The notes under the pieces: generated by a model | Databases searched by the model: none | Told to the model about the DNA's origin: nothing | Seen by the model: only the letters and a program-made list of their open reading frames with translations | Part shown: positions 1 through 7,853 of the stretch, piece by piece | Numbering within the stretch: position 1 is the first letter of the stretch | Layout: the number at the start of each line of letters is the position of its first letter | Program-made: the position numbers and the translations under genes | NCBI GenBank assembly: GCA_017559615.1 | Contig: JAFYRB010000021.1 | Span: forward strand, 1-10,585 | Length of the DNA stretch: 10,585 nucleotides | Origin: Alistipes sp. | Lineage (GTDB): Bacteria; Bacteroidota; Bacteroidia; Bacteroidales; Rikenellaceae | Direction of reading: 5' to 3'

Positions 1-1466
1 ATGTCGATCCTATAAACCTCGACACCATCTACGAGAAGGCTATCCCAAAGCTCCTCTCGGAACTCGATCCACACTCGGAGTATATCCCAAGCAAAGTATT
101 TACTCAGGTAAACGAGTCGCTCGAAGGTGAGTTTGATGGCATCGGCATAGTCTTCAACGCTATGACCGACACCATTACCGTTCTCAACGTCATACCTCAA
201 GGTCCGTCGGATAAGGCGGGTGTGAGGGCTGGCGACCGCGTGATGCTTATCGACGATATCGCCGTTGCGGGGCAGAAGATTCCGCAGGACTCGATGGTTA
301 AGCTTATGCGTGGCCCACGAGGCTCGAAGGTGAAGCTCTCGATTAAGCGCGCGGCACTCGACGAGCTGGTCGACATAACCATCACCCGCGCAGCCATAGA
401 GATGCACAGCGTCGAGACTGCCTTTATGCTCGACCGCGAGGCGGGCATAGGCTTTATTCGCCTATCGCAGTTCTCACGTACCTCCTATGCCGAGGTACGT
501 AAGGCGTTGGACCATCTCCGCGCCGAGGGTATGCAGAGCGTGATTATCGACCTTCGTGGCAATGGCGGTGGCTTCCTCGATCAGGTGGTTGCAATTGTCA
601 ATGAATTCTTGCCCGATGGTGAGCTTATAGTCTACACCGAGAATCGCTATGGAGAGCGTATCAACCAGTTCTCGAATGGCCGAGGAGTATATTCCGACAC
701 CAATATTGTGGTGCTGGTCGATGAGTTCAGCGCCTCGTCAAGTGAGATTTTAGCAGGTGCGATACAGGATAACGACCGTGGTCTTGTCATTGGTCGCAGA
801 ACATTCGGCAAGGGCCTTGTGCAGGCACAGGTACCCTTCACCGATGGTTCGGCAATGCGTCTTACCGTAGCTCGATACTACACCCCTACGGGCCGCTCAA
901 TACAGAAGCCATACACCAATGGCGATGAGAAATCGTACCATATGGACCTCGTAAACCGCATTAACCACCACGAGCTATTCTCGGCAGACTCCATACACTT
1001 CGATGACTCGATGAAGTTTACCACACAGGCAGGACGTACGGTATATGGCGGCGGAGGTATTATGCCCGATATCTTTATCCCTCTCGACACACTATCGACA
1101 ACCGACTACTACCGCAAGGTGTGGGATGGTAACATCCTCTATCGCTATACTATGGAGTTTACGGACCGTCACCGCAAGGAGATGGATGCAGTAACAACCC
1201 TCGAGGAGCTGGATGCGCTACTTGGTAGCGTGGACCTTATCTCGGAGTTTGTGGATTATGCCGAGCGTCAGGGTGTGAAGCGCGATGCCAAGGGTTTGGC
1301 GAAGAATCGCAAGGTTATCGAGGCACAGATACGTGCATACATAGGTCGCAACGCTCTTGCTGACGAGGCGGGATTCTACTACAACATCTACCCTATTGAC
1401 GATGCGTTGCAGCGCGCCGTAGAGGAGATAAAGAGCGGTAATACATTAATAATAAAGGAATTGTAA
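1..1466 (+). CDS. S41-family C-terminal processing peptidase (CtpA-like), 5' end outside window
   Basis: A serine protease of the S41 (C-terminal processing, CtpA/Prc-like) family, expected to act in the periplasm on exported proteins. The reading frame is open from base 3, giving 487 visible residues. The ATG at 162 is internal, because the preceding codons already encode conserved family sequence (LDPHSEYIP, ESLEGEFDGIGI). A PDZ domain covers roughly residues 45-130 (VIPQGPSDKAGVRAGDRV), followed by the protease core (GIGFIRLSQF, VIIDLRGNGGG). The Ser-Lys dyad is present: the second Ser of SASSSE (codon 735-737, residue 245) and the Lys of TFGKG (codon 810-812, residue 270), at the same 25-residue spacing as in E. 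coli Prc. The conserved PTGRSIQKPY motif follows, then a C-terminal helical region of about 170 residues. The missing N-terminus probably holds the signal sequence. Its stop overlaps the next start (TAATG), suggesting translational coupling. Substrate unknown. Confidence 0.95.
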   Translation, partial: VDPINLDTIYEKAIPKLLSELDPHSEYIPSKVFTQVNESLEGEFDGIGIVFNAMTDTITVLNVIPQGPSDKAGVRAGDRVMLIDDIAVAGQKIPQDSMVKLMRGPRGSKVKLSIKRAALDELVDITITRAAIEMHSVETAFMLDREAGIGFIRLSQFSRTSYAEVRKALDHLRAEGMQSVIIDLRGNGGGFLDQVVAIVNEFLPDGELIVYTENRYGERINQFSNGRGVYSDTNIVVLVDEFSASSSEILAGAIQDNDRGLVIGRRTFGKGLVQAQVPFTDGSAMRLTVARYYTPTGRSIQKPYTNGDEKSYHMDLVNRINHHELFSADSIHFDDSMKFTTQAGRTVYGGGGIMPDIFIPLDTLSTTDYYRKVWDGNILYRYTMEFTDRHRKEMDAVTTLEELDALLGSVDLISEFVDYAERQGVKRDAKGLAKNRKVIEAQIRAYIGRNALADEAGFYYNIYPIDDALQRAVEEIKSGNTLIIKEL

Positions 1467-1705
1467 TGAACAGAGCATTAGGAATCATATTCACCATTGT
1501 GGCTGTTGCGGCGATGGTCTTTGCGATACTCAATTGGGGCAACTACAAATCGTTGTGCTTCACGAACACCGAGGCCGAGAGCGAGGAGATTATCCCCGTA
1601 GAGGAGGTCGAGATGGAGATGATTGAGGAGGTTACAGAGGAGCCTACCCCAATCGTAGAGGAGGTCGCTCCAATAGAGAATGTTGATAGTTTAGCGAATA
1701 ACTAA
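1466..1705 (+). CDS. Small single-pass membrane protein with Glu-rich tail, unknown function
   Basis: I do not recognise this 79-residue protein. It has a short N-terminus with one Arg, one hydrophobic segment (about residues 4-24, IIFTIVAVAAMVFAIL), then a single Cys (residue 31) and a strongly acidic tail with 15 Glu in its last 45 residues. The tail contains loose P-[VI]-x-E-x-V repeats (PVEEV, PIVEEV, PIENV). An exact 14-base repeat, CGTAGAGGAGGTCG, occurs at 1597-1610 and 1654-1667, 57 bases (19 codons) apart and in frame, which suggests growth by internal duplication. The start overlaps the protease stop by one base, and AAAGGA lies about 7 bases upstream, so it is probably co-translated with the protease. 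It could be an uncleaved membrane anchor or a secreted acidic peptide. No lipobox is evident. Coding status rests on the coupled start, the membrane segment and the following terminator; the function is open. Confidence 0.75.
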   Translation: MNRALGIIFTIVAVAAMVFAILNWGNYKSLCFTNTEAESEEIIPVEEVEMEMIEEVTEEPTPIVEEVAPIENVDSLANN

Positions 1706-1720
1706 CTAATTAATTAGATA

Positions 1721-1762
1721 CACAAAAAAAGCAGTTCGAGATGTCGAACTGCTTTTTTTGTG
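1721..1762. terminator. Bidirectional intrinsic terminator between convergent genes
   Basis: A perfect inverted repeat with 19-base arms (CACAAAAAAAGCAGTTCGA at 1721-1739, its complement at 1744-1762) and a 4-base GATG loop. The GC-containing core GCAGTTCGA/TCGAACTGC is followed by seven Ts on either strand, so it can end transcription from the protease side (+) and from the efflux operon (-). It sits 16 bases after the stop of the small membrane protein and 46 bases past the stop of the PII-like gene. Confidence 0.93.
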
Positions 1763-1807
1763 AATACGCGACACTAAAATATCGTATATCATCCTATTGC
1801 AACAATA

Positions 1808-2101
1808 CTACATTGCCTGAGTGATATCCCAAACAAAGGCACGCGAACCCTGCTGCTTTGTTGTGTAGTCAATCTCGCGCAACGCCTCCAACAACACTGG
1901 AACCTTCTCATCCTCAACAATAGCAAGAATCGAAGAGTTCATTGATGGCCACGCGTGAGTACCATAGTGAGGCTCACCATCGTAGCTACCACGGCCCTCG
2001 GTAAGCGCCCAACGTGTGAAGCCACGTACGCCGTGCTGGTCGAACATACGGTCGATACGGTCTGTAAGCGCCTGGTTATATGACACGAAAAATGCTTTCA
2101 T
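1808..2101 (-). CDS. Small PII-like protein at the end of an RND efflux operon (PG0541-like)
   Basis: A 97-residue soluble protein with no signal peptide, so probably cytoplasmic. The order of predicted elements resembles the ferredoxin-like fold of PII/CutA-type trimers: strand (KAFFVSYN), helix (LTDRIDRMFDQHGV), strand (GFTRWALTEGRGS), a loop (residues about 39-56, DGEPHYGTHAWPSMN), strand (ILAIVEDE), helix (VPVLLEALREID) and a last strand (SRAFVWDI). From memory it matches a Bacteroidales family called PG0541 transporter-associated protein, after a Porphyromonas gingivalis gene next to an RND pump; I could not check this. Loop residues His45, Tyr46, His49, Trp51 and Met54 could bind a ligand or metal, but that is inference. 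It is the last gene of the pump operon, 54 bases after the permease stop, with a hairpin between them. A regulatory or sensing role towards the pump is plausible but unproven. Confidence 0.87.
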   Translation of the reverse strand: MKAFFVSYNQALTDRIDRMFDQHGVRGFTRWALTEGRGSYDGEPHYGTHAWPSMNSSILAIVEDEKVPVLLEALREIDYTTKQQGSRAFVWDITQAM

Positions 2102-2116
2102 AAGTTCTATTGTTAT

Positions 2117-2140
2117 GGACTGGGAGCGAACCCCCAGTCC
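2117..2140 (-). promoter_or_regulatory. UUCG-capped hairpin between permease and PII-like gene
   Basis: In the minus-strand transcript this folds as GGACUGGGGG-UUCG-CUCCCAGUCC: ten pairs (one G-U) closed by a UUCG tetraloop. It begins 15 bases after the permease stop and ends 15 bases before the PII-like start codon. The following bases (AUAACAAUAGAACUU) have no U-run, so it is not a standard terminator. It could protect the upstream mRNA from 3' decay, mark a processing site, or affect translation of the last gene. The stem is clear; the role is inferred. Confidence 0.7.
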
Positions 2141-2155
2141 CTGTTATACATCCAA

Positions 2156-5100
2156 TTATTTGTTCATCTGTGAGCGGATAAATGCCTCCTCCTCAGCCTC
2201 GAGGCGAGCCTTACGCTCTGCCTTACGCTCCTTGCGGCCCTCAAGCATTGCGTAGAGCGAAGGAACGATAAAGAGTGTCAACAATGTAGAGAGCAACAAA
2301 CCACCTACAACCGCAATACCCATAGGCTGCCAAATCTCCGAGCCCTCACCGATACCCATAGCCATAGGCACCATACCGAGAACTGTTGTGAGAGAGGTCA
2401 TAAGCACAGGACGAAGACGGCTCTTACCACCCGCAATAACCGCATCTGCGACACTCGAGCCACGCTCCACAAGAAGGTTCATATAGTCTACCAACACGAT
2501 ACCGTTCTTCGTAACGATACCCACCAGCATAATTGCACCGATGAGCGCGATAAGCGACAATGGAGTATTAGTCAACCACAACGCGATGAATACACCCGAC
2601 ATCGCAAATGGGATGGTAAACATAATGATGAATGGGTATGCGAGCGACTCAAACTGCGTTGCCATCACGATATATACAAGCGCGATGATAAGCACAAAGA
2701 GTGTGAGGATATCGCTGAACGAGTCACCCTGATCCTCTACAGTACCACCAAGGTCGAGAGTAATACCCGCAGGAGCCTCATAGTCGTTAATCATAGCTGT
2801 AACCTCTGCTACGGCATCACCCAACGCGATGTTAGCACCAACAGAACCCTTAACCGTTACGATACGCTGACGATTCTCACGCTCGATTGTTGGCGATGCG
2901 AATGACTCCTCGATACGAGCCACCTCCTTAAGCTTAACAGGCTGACCTGTAGCGCTATAAAGGGTGATATTCTCAACAGTCTCCAACGACTCACGGAATG
3001 GCTCATCGTAGCGAACTACGATATCATACTCATCACCATCCTCACGATACTTCGTACACTCGAAACCATAGATACGGTTACGTACGAACTGCGCTGCAGT
3101 AGCCGAGTTCATACCATAGTATGACAACTTATCGCGGTCGAAGACTACGTTATACTCTGGCTGAAGGTCCTCACGTGAGAGCTGTGCATCACGCATTGTC
3201 GAGAGCTTTGACACACGCTCACGAAGCTCCTTTGCAGTAGACATAGCATCGTTCATATCGTGACCAAAGACCTTGATATCTACGGTTGATGCACCACCAC
3301 CTGTAGGGCCATTGCTACCACCAGGAACTACCGAGAACTCCGAAATCTCTGGAATCGCTGCAAGCTCCTTACGCAATACATCGGCAATCTCAAAGATTGT
3401 AGGACGCTCGATATCCGAGCGGCGTGGCATCTTGATGTTGTAGTTGATGATATGCGAACCTGTAGTCTGCATCGCAGCAAAGGCATTCTCCGAAGAGCTG
3501 GCACCCGCAGAGGTAGATACAAGGTAGACAAATGGGAACTTCTCGGCGATGATACCATCAATCTGACGTGCCACCTTTGCGGTGTAGTCCACGTGAACGT
3601 TCTGTGGAAGCTTCACGGTCATTGTGATACGTGCATTATCCGACGCTGGGAAGAACTCCGTAGGCACCTGCTTTACAAGCATCATAGAAACACCGAAGAC
3701 AATCAAAAGTACCGCGATAACGCTCTTTCTCCATCGTACCACGAAGCGCAAAGCACGCTCATAGATGTTATCCAACCAGATAAGGAACTTATCGATTGGC
3801 TTGTAGATAATACCGATACCCTTGTATGTATGTGCCGCGCCATCAATCTTGAGGAAGTATGCCGACATCATAGGCGTAAGGGTAATCGCAGCAGCAGTAG
3901 ATACGCAGACTACGATAGTTACAATCCAACCCAACTCACGGAACAAGATACCCGCCATACCAGGAATCATCGTAAGTGGCATAAATACCGCTACGACAAC
4001 CAATGTTGTTGCGATAACCGACAACCATACCTCGTTAGTAGCGTAGATAGCAGCCTCCTTTGGCTTCGAGCCACGCTCGATATGTGTTGTAATGTTCTCC
4101 AATACTACAACGGCATCATCCACAACCATACCGATAGCGATAGAGAGCGCCGAGAGGGAGATGATATTAAGCGTAGAGCCTGTTGCAAAGAGGTAGATAA
4201 AGGCACATATCAACGAGATAGGGATAGTAAGACAGATGATGAACGTAGCACGCCAACGGCCAAGGAAGAACATCACCACCAAGATTACGAAGATAAACGC
4301 AAACATAATGGTCTCCGAGAGGGAGTTGATGGCATCCTTAATCTCACGCGATGTCTCAAAGATAGTTTCAACCTTACAATCGTTAGGGAGTGTAGGGATA
4401 ATCTCCTCCAACTTCTTCTGAACATCCTCGATAATCTGCACCGAGTTAGCACCTGTCTGCTTCTGAATCATCACGCGCACACCCTTACGACCATTGATAC
4501 GCTCATCCATAGTCGCCTTCTTCAACGTATCGATAACCGTAGCCACGTCGGTAAGCATCACCGTACGGCCTCCACGATTCGACACTACGATATCGCGCAA
4601 CTCACGAGAGTCATTGAACTCGAGGTCCGACTTAAGGTTAAATACCTGGTCACCAAGGTCGAGTGTACCTGCTGGAACATTGATATTCTCGGCAGCGATA
4701 ATCTGACCTAACGACTCGATAGTAAGGCCATAAGCCTCCAACTTATTAGGGTCTACGTTCACCTGTACCTCACGCTCCTGCGCACCGATAACGGCCACAG
4801 AACCGATACCATTGATACGGTTAAGCTCATTTACAAGCTTATCGTCGAGCGTCTTAGCCAATGCCGCATAGCTCTCCTCGGCAGTAACAGAGAGCATCAT
4901 AATAGGCATCATCGAAGATGAAATCTTCATTACCGTAGGATACTCCACGTTATCAGGGAGGATTGACTGCGAACGGCTCACAACATCACGCACGTCGTTA
5001 GCCGCCTCGGTAATGTCGCAACCATACTCAAACTCCAACGTTACGATAGATACGTTATCCTTCGATTGTGAGGTAATCTTATCGAGGTTATCCACCGAGT

Positions 5101-5314
5101 TGAGCTGGTCCTCCAACACACGTGTAATGTTAGTCTCGATATCCTCGGCATTACCACCAGGATACATCGTGATAACACTCACGTAAGGAATCTCAATCTC
5201 TGGATAGTAGTCAACACCGAGCTTCGTTACGGAGAACAAGCCAAAGATGATGACACCTATAAATATTAAGGCAGTAGAAATCGGTTTTCGTACCGCGGTT
5301 TCATAAATCTTCAT
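2156..5314 (-). CDS. RND-family efflux transporter permease (AcrB-like, hydrophobe/amphiphile type)
   Basis: A 1052-residue inner membrane proton/drug antiporter, the motor of a tripartite efflux pump and about the usual length for AcrB relatives. The N-terminus is typical (ETAVRKPISTALIFIGV forms TM1, then PEIEIPYVSVIT), followed by the first periplasmic porter half (GGNAEDIETNITRVLEDQLN). TM2-TM6 begin near residue 335. The TM4 motif GMVVDDAVVVLEN places Asp399 and Asp400, and the TM10 motif VGIVTKNGIVLVDY places Lys936. These match the proton-relay Asp407/Asp408/Lys940 of AcrB, so the pump should be proton-driven. The second porter half spans roughly residues 555-860, TM8-TM12 follow, and the protein ends in a charged cytosolic tail (EGRKERKAERKARLEAEEE). 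ATG at 5314 gives the standard family N-terminus. It lies 45 bases after the fusion-protein gene. The nearest characterised relatives may be Bacteroidales xenobiotic pumps such as XepCAB of P. gingivalis (from memory). Substrates cannot be read from the sequence. Confidence 0.97.
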   Translation of the reverse strand: MKIYETAVRKPISTALIFIGVIIFGLFSVTKLGVDYYPEIEIPYVSVITMYPGGNAEDIETNITRVLEDQLNSVDNLDKITSQSKDNVSIVTLEFEYGCDITEAANDVRDVVSRSQSILPDNVEYPTVMKISSSMMPIMMLSVTAEESYAALAKTLDDKLVNELNRINGIGSVAVIGAQEREVQVNVDPNKLEAYGLTIESLGQIIAAENINVPAGTLDLGDQVFNLKSDLEFNDSRELRDIVVSNRGGRTVMLTDVATVIDTLKKATMDERINGRKGVRVMIQKQTGANSVQIIEDVQKKLEEIIPTLPNDCKVETIFETSREIKDAINSLSETIMFAFIFVILVVMFFLGRWRATFIICLTIPISLICAFIYLFATGSTLNIISLSALSIAIGMVVDDAVVVLENITTHIERGSKPKEAAIYATNEVWLSVIATTLVVVAVFMPLTMIPGMAGILFRELGWIVTIVVCVSTAAAITLTPMMSAYFLKIDGAAHTYKGIGIIYKPIDKFLIWLDNIYERALRFVVRWRKSVIAVLLIVFGVSMMLVKQVPTEFFPASDNARITMTVKLPQNVHVDYTAKVARQIDGIIAEKFPFVYLVSTSAGASSSENAFAAMQTTGSHIINYNIKMPRRSDIERPTIFEIADVLRKELAAIPEISEFSVVPGGSNGPTGGGASTVDIKVFGHDMNDAMSTAKELRERVSKLSTMRDAQLSREDLQPEYNVVFDRDKLSYYGMNSATAAQFVRNRIYGFECTKYREDGDEYDIVVRYDEPFRESLETVENITLYSATGQPVKLKEVARIEESFASPTIERENRQRIVTVKGSVGANIALGDAVAEVTAMINDYEAPAGITLDLGGTVEDQGDSFSDILTLFVLIIALVYIVMATQFESLAYPFIIMFTIPFAMSGVFIALWLTNTPLSLIALIGAIMLVGIVTKNGIVLVDYMNLLVERGSSVADAVIAGGKSRLRPVLMTSLTTVLGMVPMAMGIGEGSEIWQPMGIAVVGGLLLSTLLTLFIVPSLYAMLEGRKERKAERKARLEAEEEAFIRSQMNK

Positions 5315-5316
5315 CG

Positions 5317-5338
5317 TTATAACTTTTTGAGGTTATAA
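5317..5338 (-). repeat. Weak AT-rich inverted repeat just before the permease start
   Basis: TTATAAC (5317-5323) and GTTATAA (5332-5338) are 7-base arms around an 8-base loop. In the transcript the stem would end two bases before the permease ATG at 5314. With one G-C pair it would be only marginally stable, so any effect on translation start is speculative. Confidence 0.35.
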
Positions 5339-5359
5339 AAAACTCTTCTCGCGGGGTGA

Positions 5360-6376
5360 TTACTCGTTGATAATCTCAACCTTCTTACCATCAGTAAGAC
5401 GGATGAACGATGTTGTAGCAACCTGCTCACCTGGCTCAAGGCCCTCGAGGATGTTAACCTTGTTACCTACACGACGGCCGTCACGTACGAAACGGAACTC
5501 TGCAACGCCATCCTTGATAACATATACGAAACGCTCCGATGAACCTGCCTGCTTCTGAACTGCTACATCGTCAACCATAACACCTGTGCGAGTACCCATA
5601 TTGAATGTAGCACGTGCGTACATACCTGGACGAAGACGCTCGTTAGCGTTAGGGATAGTAATCTCCACACCGAAGGTACGTGTCTGAGCATCGAGAGCTG
5701 GGTTGATACGAGATACCTTACCCTCGAAAGTCTCGCCTGGGAAGATATCTACGGTGATATCTACGCTCTGGCCAACCTTAACTACTGGGTAGTACTGCTC
5801 CGATACGTTTGCCATAACCTTAAGCTTGTCAATCTGCATAATGTGGAGGATAGGCATAGATGCGAAGAGGTCGCCATTCTCGAAGTTACGTGCTGTAACA
5901 ACACCCGAGATAGGTGACTTGATAACAGAGTTCTTGCGCATATTCTCAACCATCTCGCGCTGGAGGCTAAGTGTATTCTCAAGCTCGAGAAGCTGCTGGT
6001 CTGAAACGCCACCTGCTGCGTGTACAGGAACCATACGGTTGTATGTATCCTCTACAGTTGCGAGGTTAAGCTCCAACTGTGTGAGGCTTGTAAGGTCGAG
6101 GGTTACAAGCACCTGACCAGCCTTTACGCGATCACCCACGTCAACCTTAATCTGGTCGATGTGAAGGCCCTGCGCCGCAGGCGTAATGTCGTTCTGCTTG
6201 TATGGGAGAATCTCCGATGTGTAGGTCTCGAGAAGTGACACATCCATAACCTCTGCTGTGCAGACCTTGATAGCCGTAGCTGTCTCCTCAGCGCTCTGCT
6301 GCTCGGTGCTCGACTGGTTAGAGCCGCAGCCAACCAACATAGCTGCTGCCGCCATAAACATTAAACTCTTCTTCAT
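5360..6376 (-). CDS. Efflux RND periplasmic adaptor (membrane fusion protein), lipoprotein
   Basis: A 338-residue HlyD/AcrA-type adaptor that bridges the RND permease and the outer membrane channel. The N-terminus MKKSLMFMAAAAMLVGCGSN is a lipoprotein signal with lipobox LVGC; Cys17 should be lipidated and anchor the mature protein. The barrel-sandwich (lipoyl) half-motifs are HIDQIKVDVGDRVKAGQVLVTLD (about residues 71-93, split across the text as HIDQIKVDVGDRVKAG and QVLVTLD) and SPISGVVTARNFENGDLF, on either side of a short helical hairpin (VEDTYNRMVPVHAAGGVSDQ). The beta-barrel follows (KVMANVSEQYYPVVKVGQSV), with the family-typical RINPALDAQTRTFGVEI and LRPGMYARATF, and then a membrane-proximal domain. 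It lies between the TolC-type gene (40 bases upstream) and the permease gene (45 bases downstream), the usual Bacteroidota order. The short hairpin suits a TolC-dependent pump. Confidence 0.96.
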   Translation of the reverse strand: MKKSLMFMAAAAMLVGCGSNQSSTEQQSAEETATAIKVCTAEVMDVSLLETYTSEILPYKQNDITPAAQGLHIDQIKVDVGDRVKAGQVLVTLDLTSLTQLELNLATVEDTYNRMVPVHAAGGVSDQQLLELENTLSLQREMVENMRKNSVIKSPISGVVTARNFENGDLFASMPILHIMQIDKLKVMANVSEQYYPVVKVGQSVDITVDIFPGETFEGKVSRINPALDAQTRTFGVEITIPNANERLRPGMYARATFNMGTRTGVMVDDVAVQKQAGSSERFVYVIKDGVAEFRFVRDGRRVGNKVNILEGLEPGEQVATTSFIRLTDGKKVEIINE

Positions 6377-6416
6377 AATTTTATCTGTTTTTATATTTAT
6401 TACGTTGATTTTGGGG

Positions 6417-7805
6417 TTATTCTGCGCTCTCTTCGACTACATATGTCTCAACACCGAGAGCCTTCTCATACTGTGCATAAGCCGAGAGGTAGTCGTAGAT
6501 AGACTGTGAGTAGCTGAGCTGTGCCTGTGTGAGCGACAACTGCGATGAGTTAAGCTCAAGGATGGTACCCGCACCAGCATTGTAGCGTGTGAGCGAAATC
6601 TCGTAAGCCTTCGTAGCCTGCTCTACGGTAAGCTCATTCGAGAGCATTGTCTCGCGTGCTGTGAGCAGGGTGTTGATAGCCTGTGCCACCTGAAGGCGAA
6701 TACCCTCCTCGGCGTACTCACGCTGAATATCGAGCTGCATCATCTGGTTACGCACCTCACGAAGCTGGTTAGTCTTCTTGAAGCCCGCAAAGAGTGGAAT
6801 CGAAATCTGCGCACCTATGGTGATAGGATACTGCCACCAGAACTTCGACTGCTCGGCAGTAGTAGCATCTGCACCACCTGTCATACCACCAAGCAAACCA
6901 CCGAGGTTCACGCGCTCCTGACCAATGTATGAAATCTGACCAAAGGCTGCGATAGTAGGCATACGTGTAGTCTGAATCAACTTCTCCTGATGCTCCAACA
7001 ACTCGCGCTGGATATCAAGGTTACGCAATGTGGTATTCTCCGAGATATCTGTTGTGTAGTCCTCGCCGAGAAGCACCTGTGTACGGAAATCGTCGAGGGA
7101 GCCACATACCTCAACCTCAACATCCTCTGGAATAGAGAGATACATCTTCAACTGAAGTTTTGTAAGGTCGATAGCATTCTTTGTCTGAAGCACCTGTGGC
7201 TTGAGGTTCGAGAGCTGCACCTGTGCGGTGATATAGTCATACTCCGCAGCAAGACCATTCTCATAGAGGCTACGTGTGTTATCCACAACGCGCTGTGTGG
7301 TCAACACTGCCTCGTTCAACACATCCAACGACTGCTCGGCGAGCAACACATTGTAGTATGCCGCACGTACAGCAGCTACAAGGTCGATACGTGTAGCACG
7401 TGCGCTCTCCACGGCGCTTGCCATCTGTGTGCGTGTCATCTTCAACTGACGGTAAACCGAAGGGATGAAGATTGGCAACGATACGTTACCCGCTACGTTA
7501 AAGGTGTTCTTACCACCAAACGACAAATTCTCGGCCATCTCCTGACGACGCAACGCCAACTGATATGCCGCCGAAGCATCCACCTGTGGATACAACGTTG
7601 CAATAGCCTGCTTACGAACATAGTCGTAGCGCTCAATCTCGAGGTTTGCAACCTTCACTGTTGGATTATCCGAGAGGGCAAGCTCTATAGCATCATCCAA
7701 CGTTAGTGTGAGAGTGCCACCATTTGCACTCTGCGACTGCTCCTGTGCCTGTACCAATCCCAACGATGCAAGACCAATACAGATTAAAGATAATAACTTT
7801 TTCAT
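6417..7805 (-). CDS. TolC-family outer membrane efflux protein
   Basis: A 462-residue outer membrane channel for the tripartite pump. A Sec signal peptide (MKKLLSLICIGLASLGLVQA) has a likely cleavage site after Ala20 (VQA|QE). Two repeated OEP halves follow: LDDAIELALSDNPTVKVANLEIERYDYVRKQ opens the first (written here as LDDAIELALSDNPTV then KVANLEIERYDY), and helical segments with NTRSLYENGLAAEYDYITAQ and YEISLTRYNAGAGTILELNS are the paired periplasmic helix motifs seen in this family. The length is normal. The gene starts 48 bases after the TetR stop. I see no TAnnTTTG element in that gap, so it should be read from the promoter upstream of TetR. The C-terminal EESAE tail is short and acidic. 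Confidence 0.96.
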   Translation of the reverse strand: MKKLLSLICIGLASLGLVQAQEQSQSANGGTLTLTLDDAIELALSDNPTVKVANLEIERYDYVRKQAIATLYPQVDASAAYQLALRRQEMAENLSFGGKNTFNVAGNVSLPIFIPSVYRQLKMTRTQMASAVESARATRIDLVAAVRAAYYNVLLAEQSLDVLNEAVLTTQRVVDNTRSLYENGLAAEYDYITAQVQLSNLKPQVLQTKNAIDLTKLQLKMYLSIPEDVEVEVCGSLDDFRTQVLLGEDYTTDISENTTLRNLDIQRELLEHQEKLIQTTRMPTIAAFGQISYIGQERVNLGGLLGGMTGGADATTAEQSKFWWQYPITIGAQISIPLFAGFKKTNQLREVRNQMMQLDIQREYAEEGIRLQVAQAINTLLTARETMLSNELTVEQATKAYEISLTRYNAGAGTILELNSSQLSLTQAQLSYSQSIYDYLSAYAQYEKALGVETYVVEESAE

Positions 7806-7853
7806 CTCTATTATTTATGTATTACTTATTATTTGCTACACCTAATATTCGAC

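Noticed and set aside
162..1466. ATG at 162 as the start of the S41 protease
   Set aside because: The frame is open to the window edge and the upstream codons encode conserved S41 sequence (LDPHSEYIP, FDGIGI), so the true start lies to the left of the window.
2117..2140. The hairpin between permease and PII-like gene as an intrinsic terminator
   Set aside because: There is no U-run on either side in the minus-strand transcript, and the downstream gene would then lack a visible promoter.
3452..4711. A 419-codon open frame on the + strand opposite the permease gene
   Set aside because: It is in codon register with the permease. Stops in this antisense frame correspond to TTA, CTA and TCA codons, which the real gene avoids here. 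The translation is Arg/His/Cys-rich without domain patterns.
6990..7706. A 238-codon open frame on the + strand opposite the TolC-type gene
   Set aside because: Register-matched antisense shadow; the product is Cys/His-rich and has no recognisable pattern or start context.
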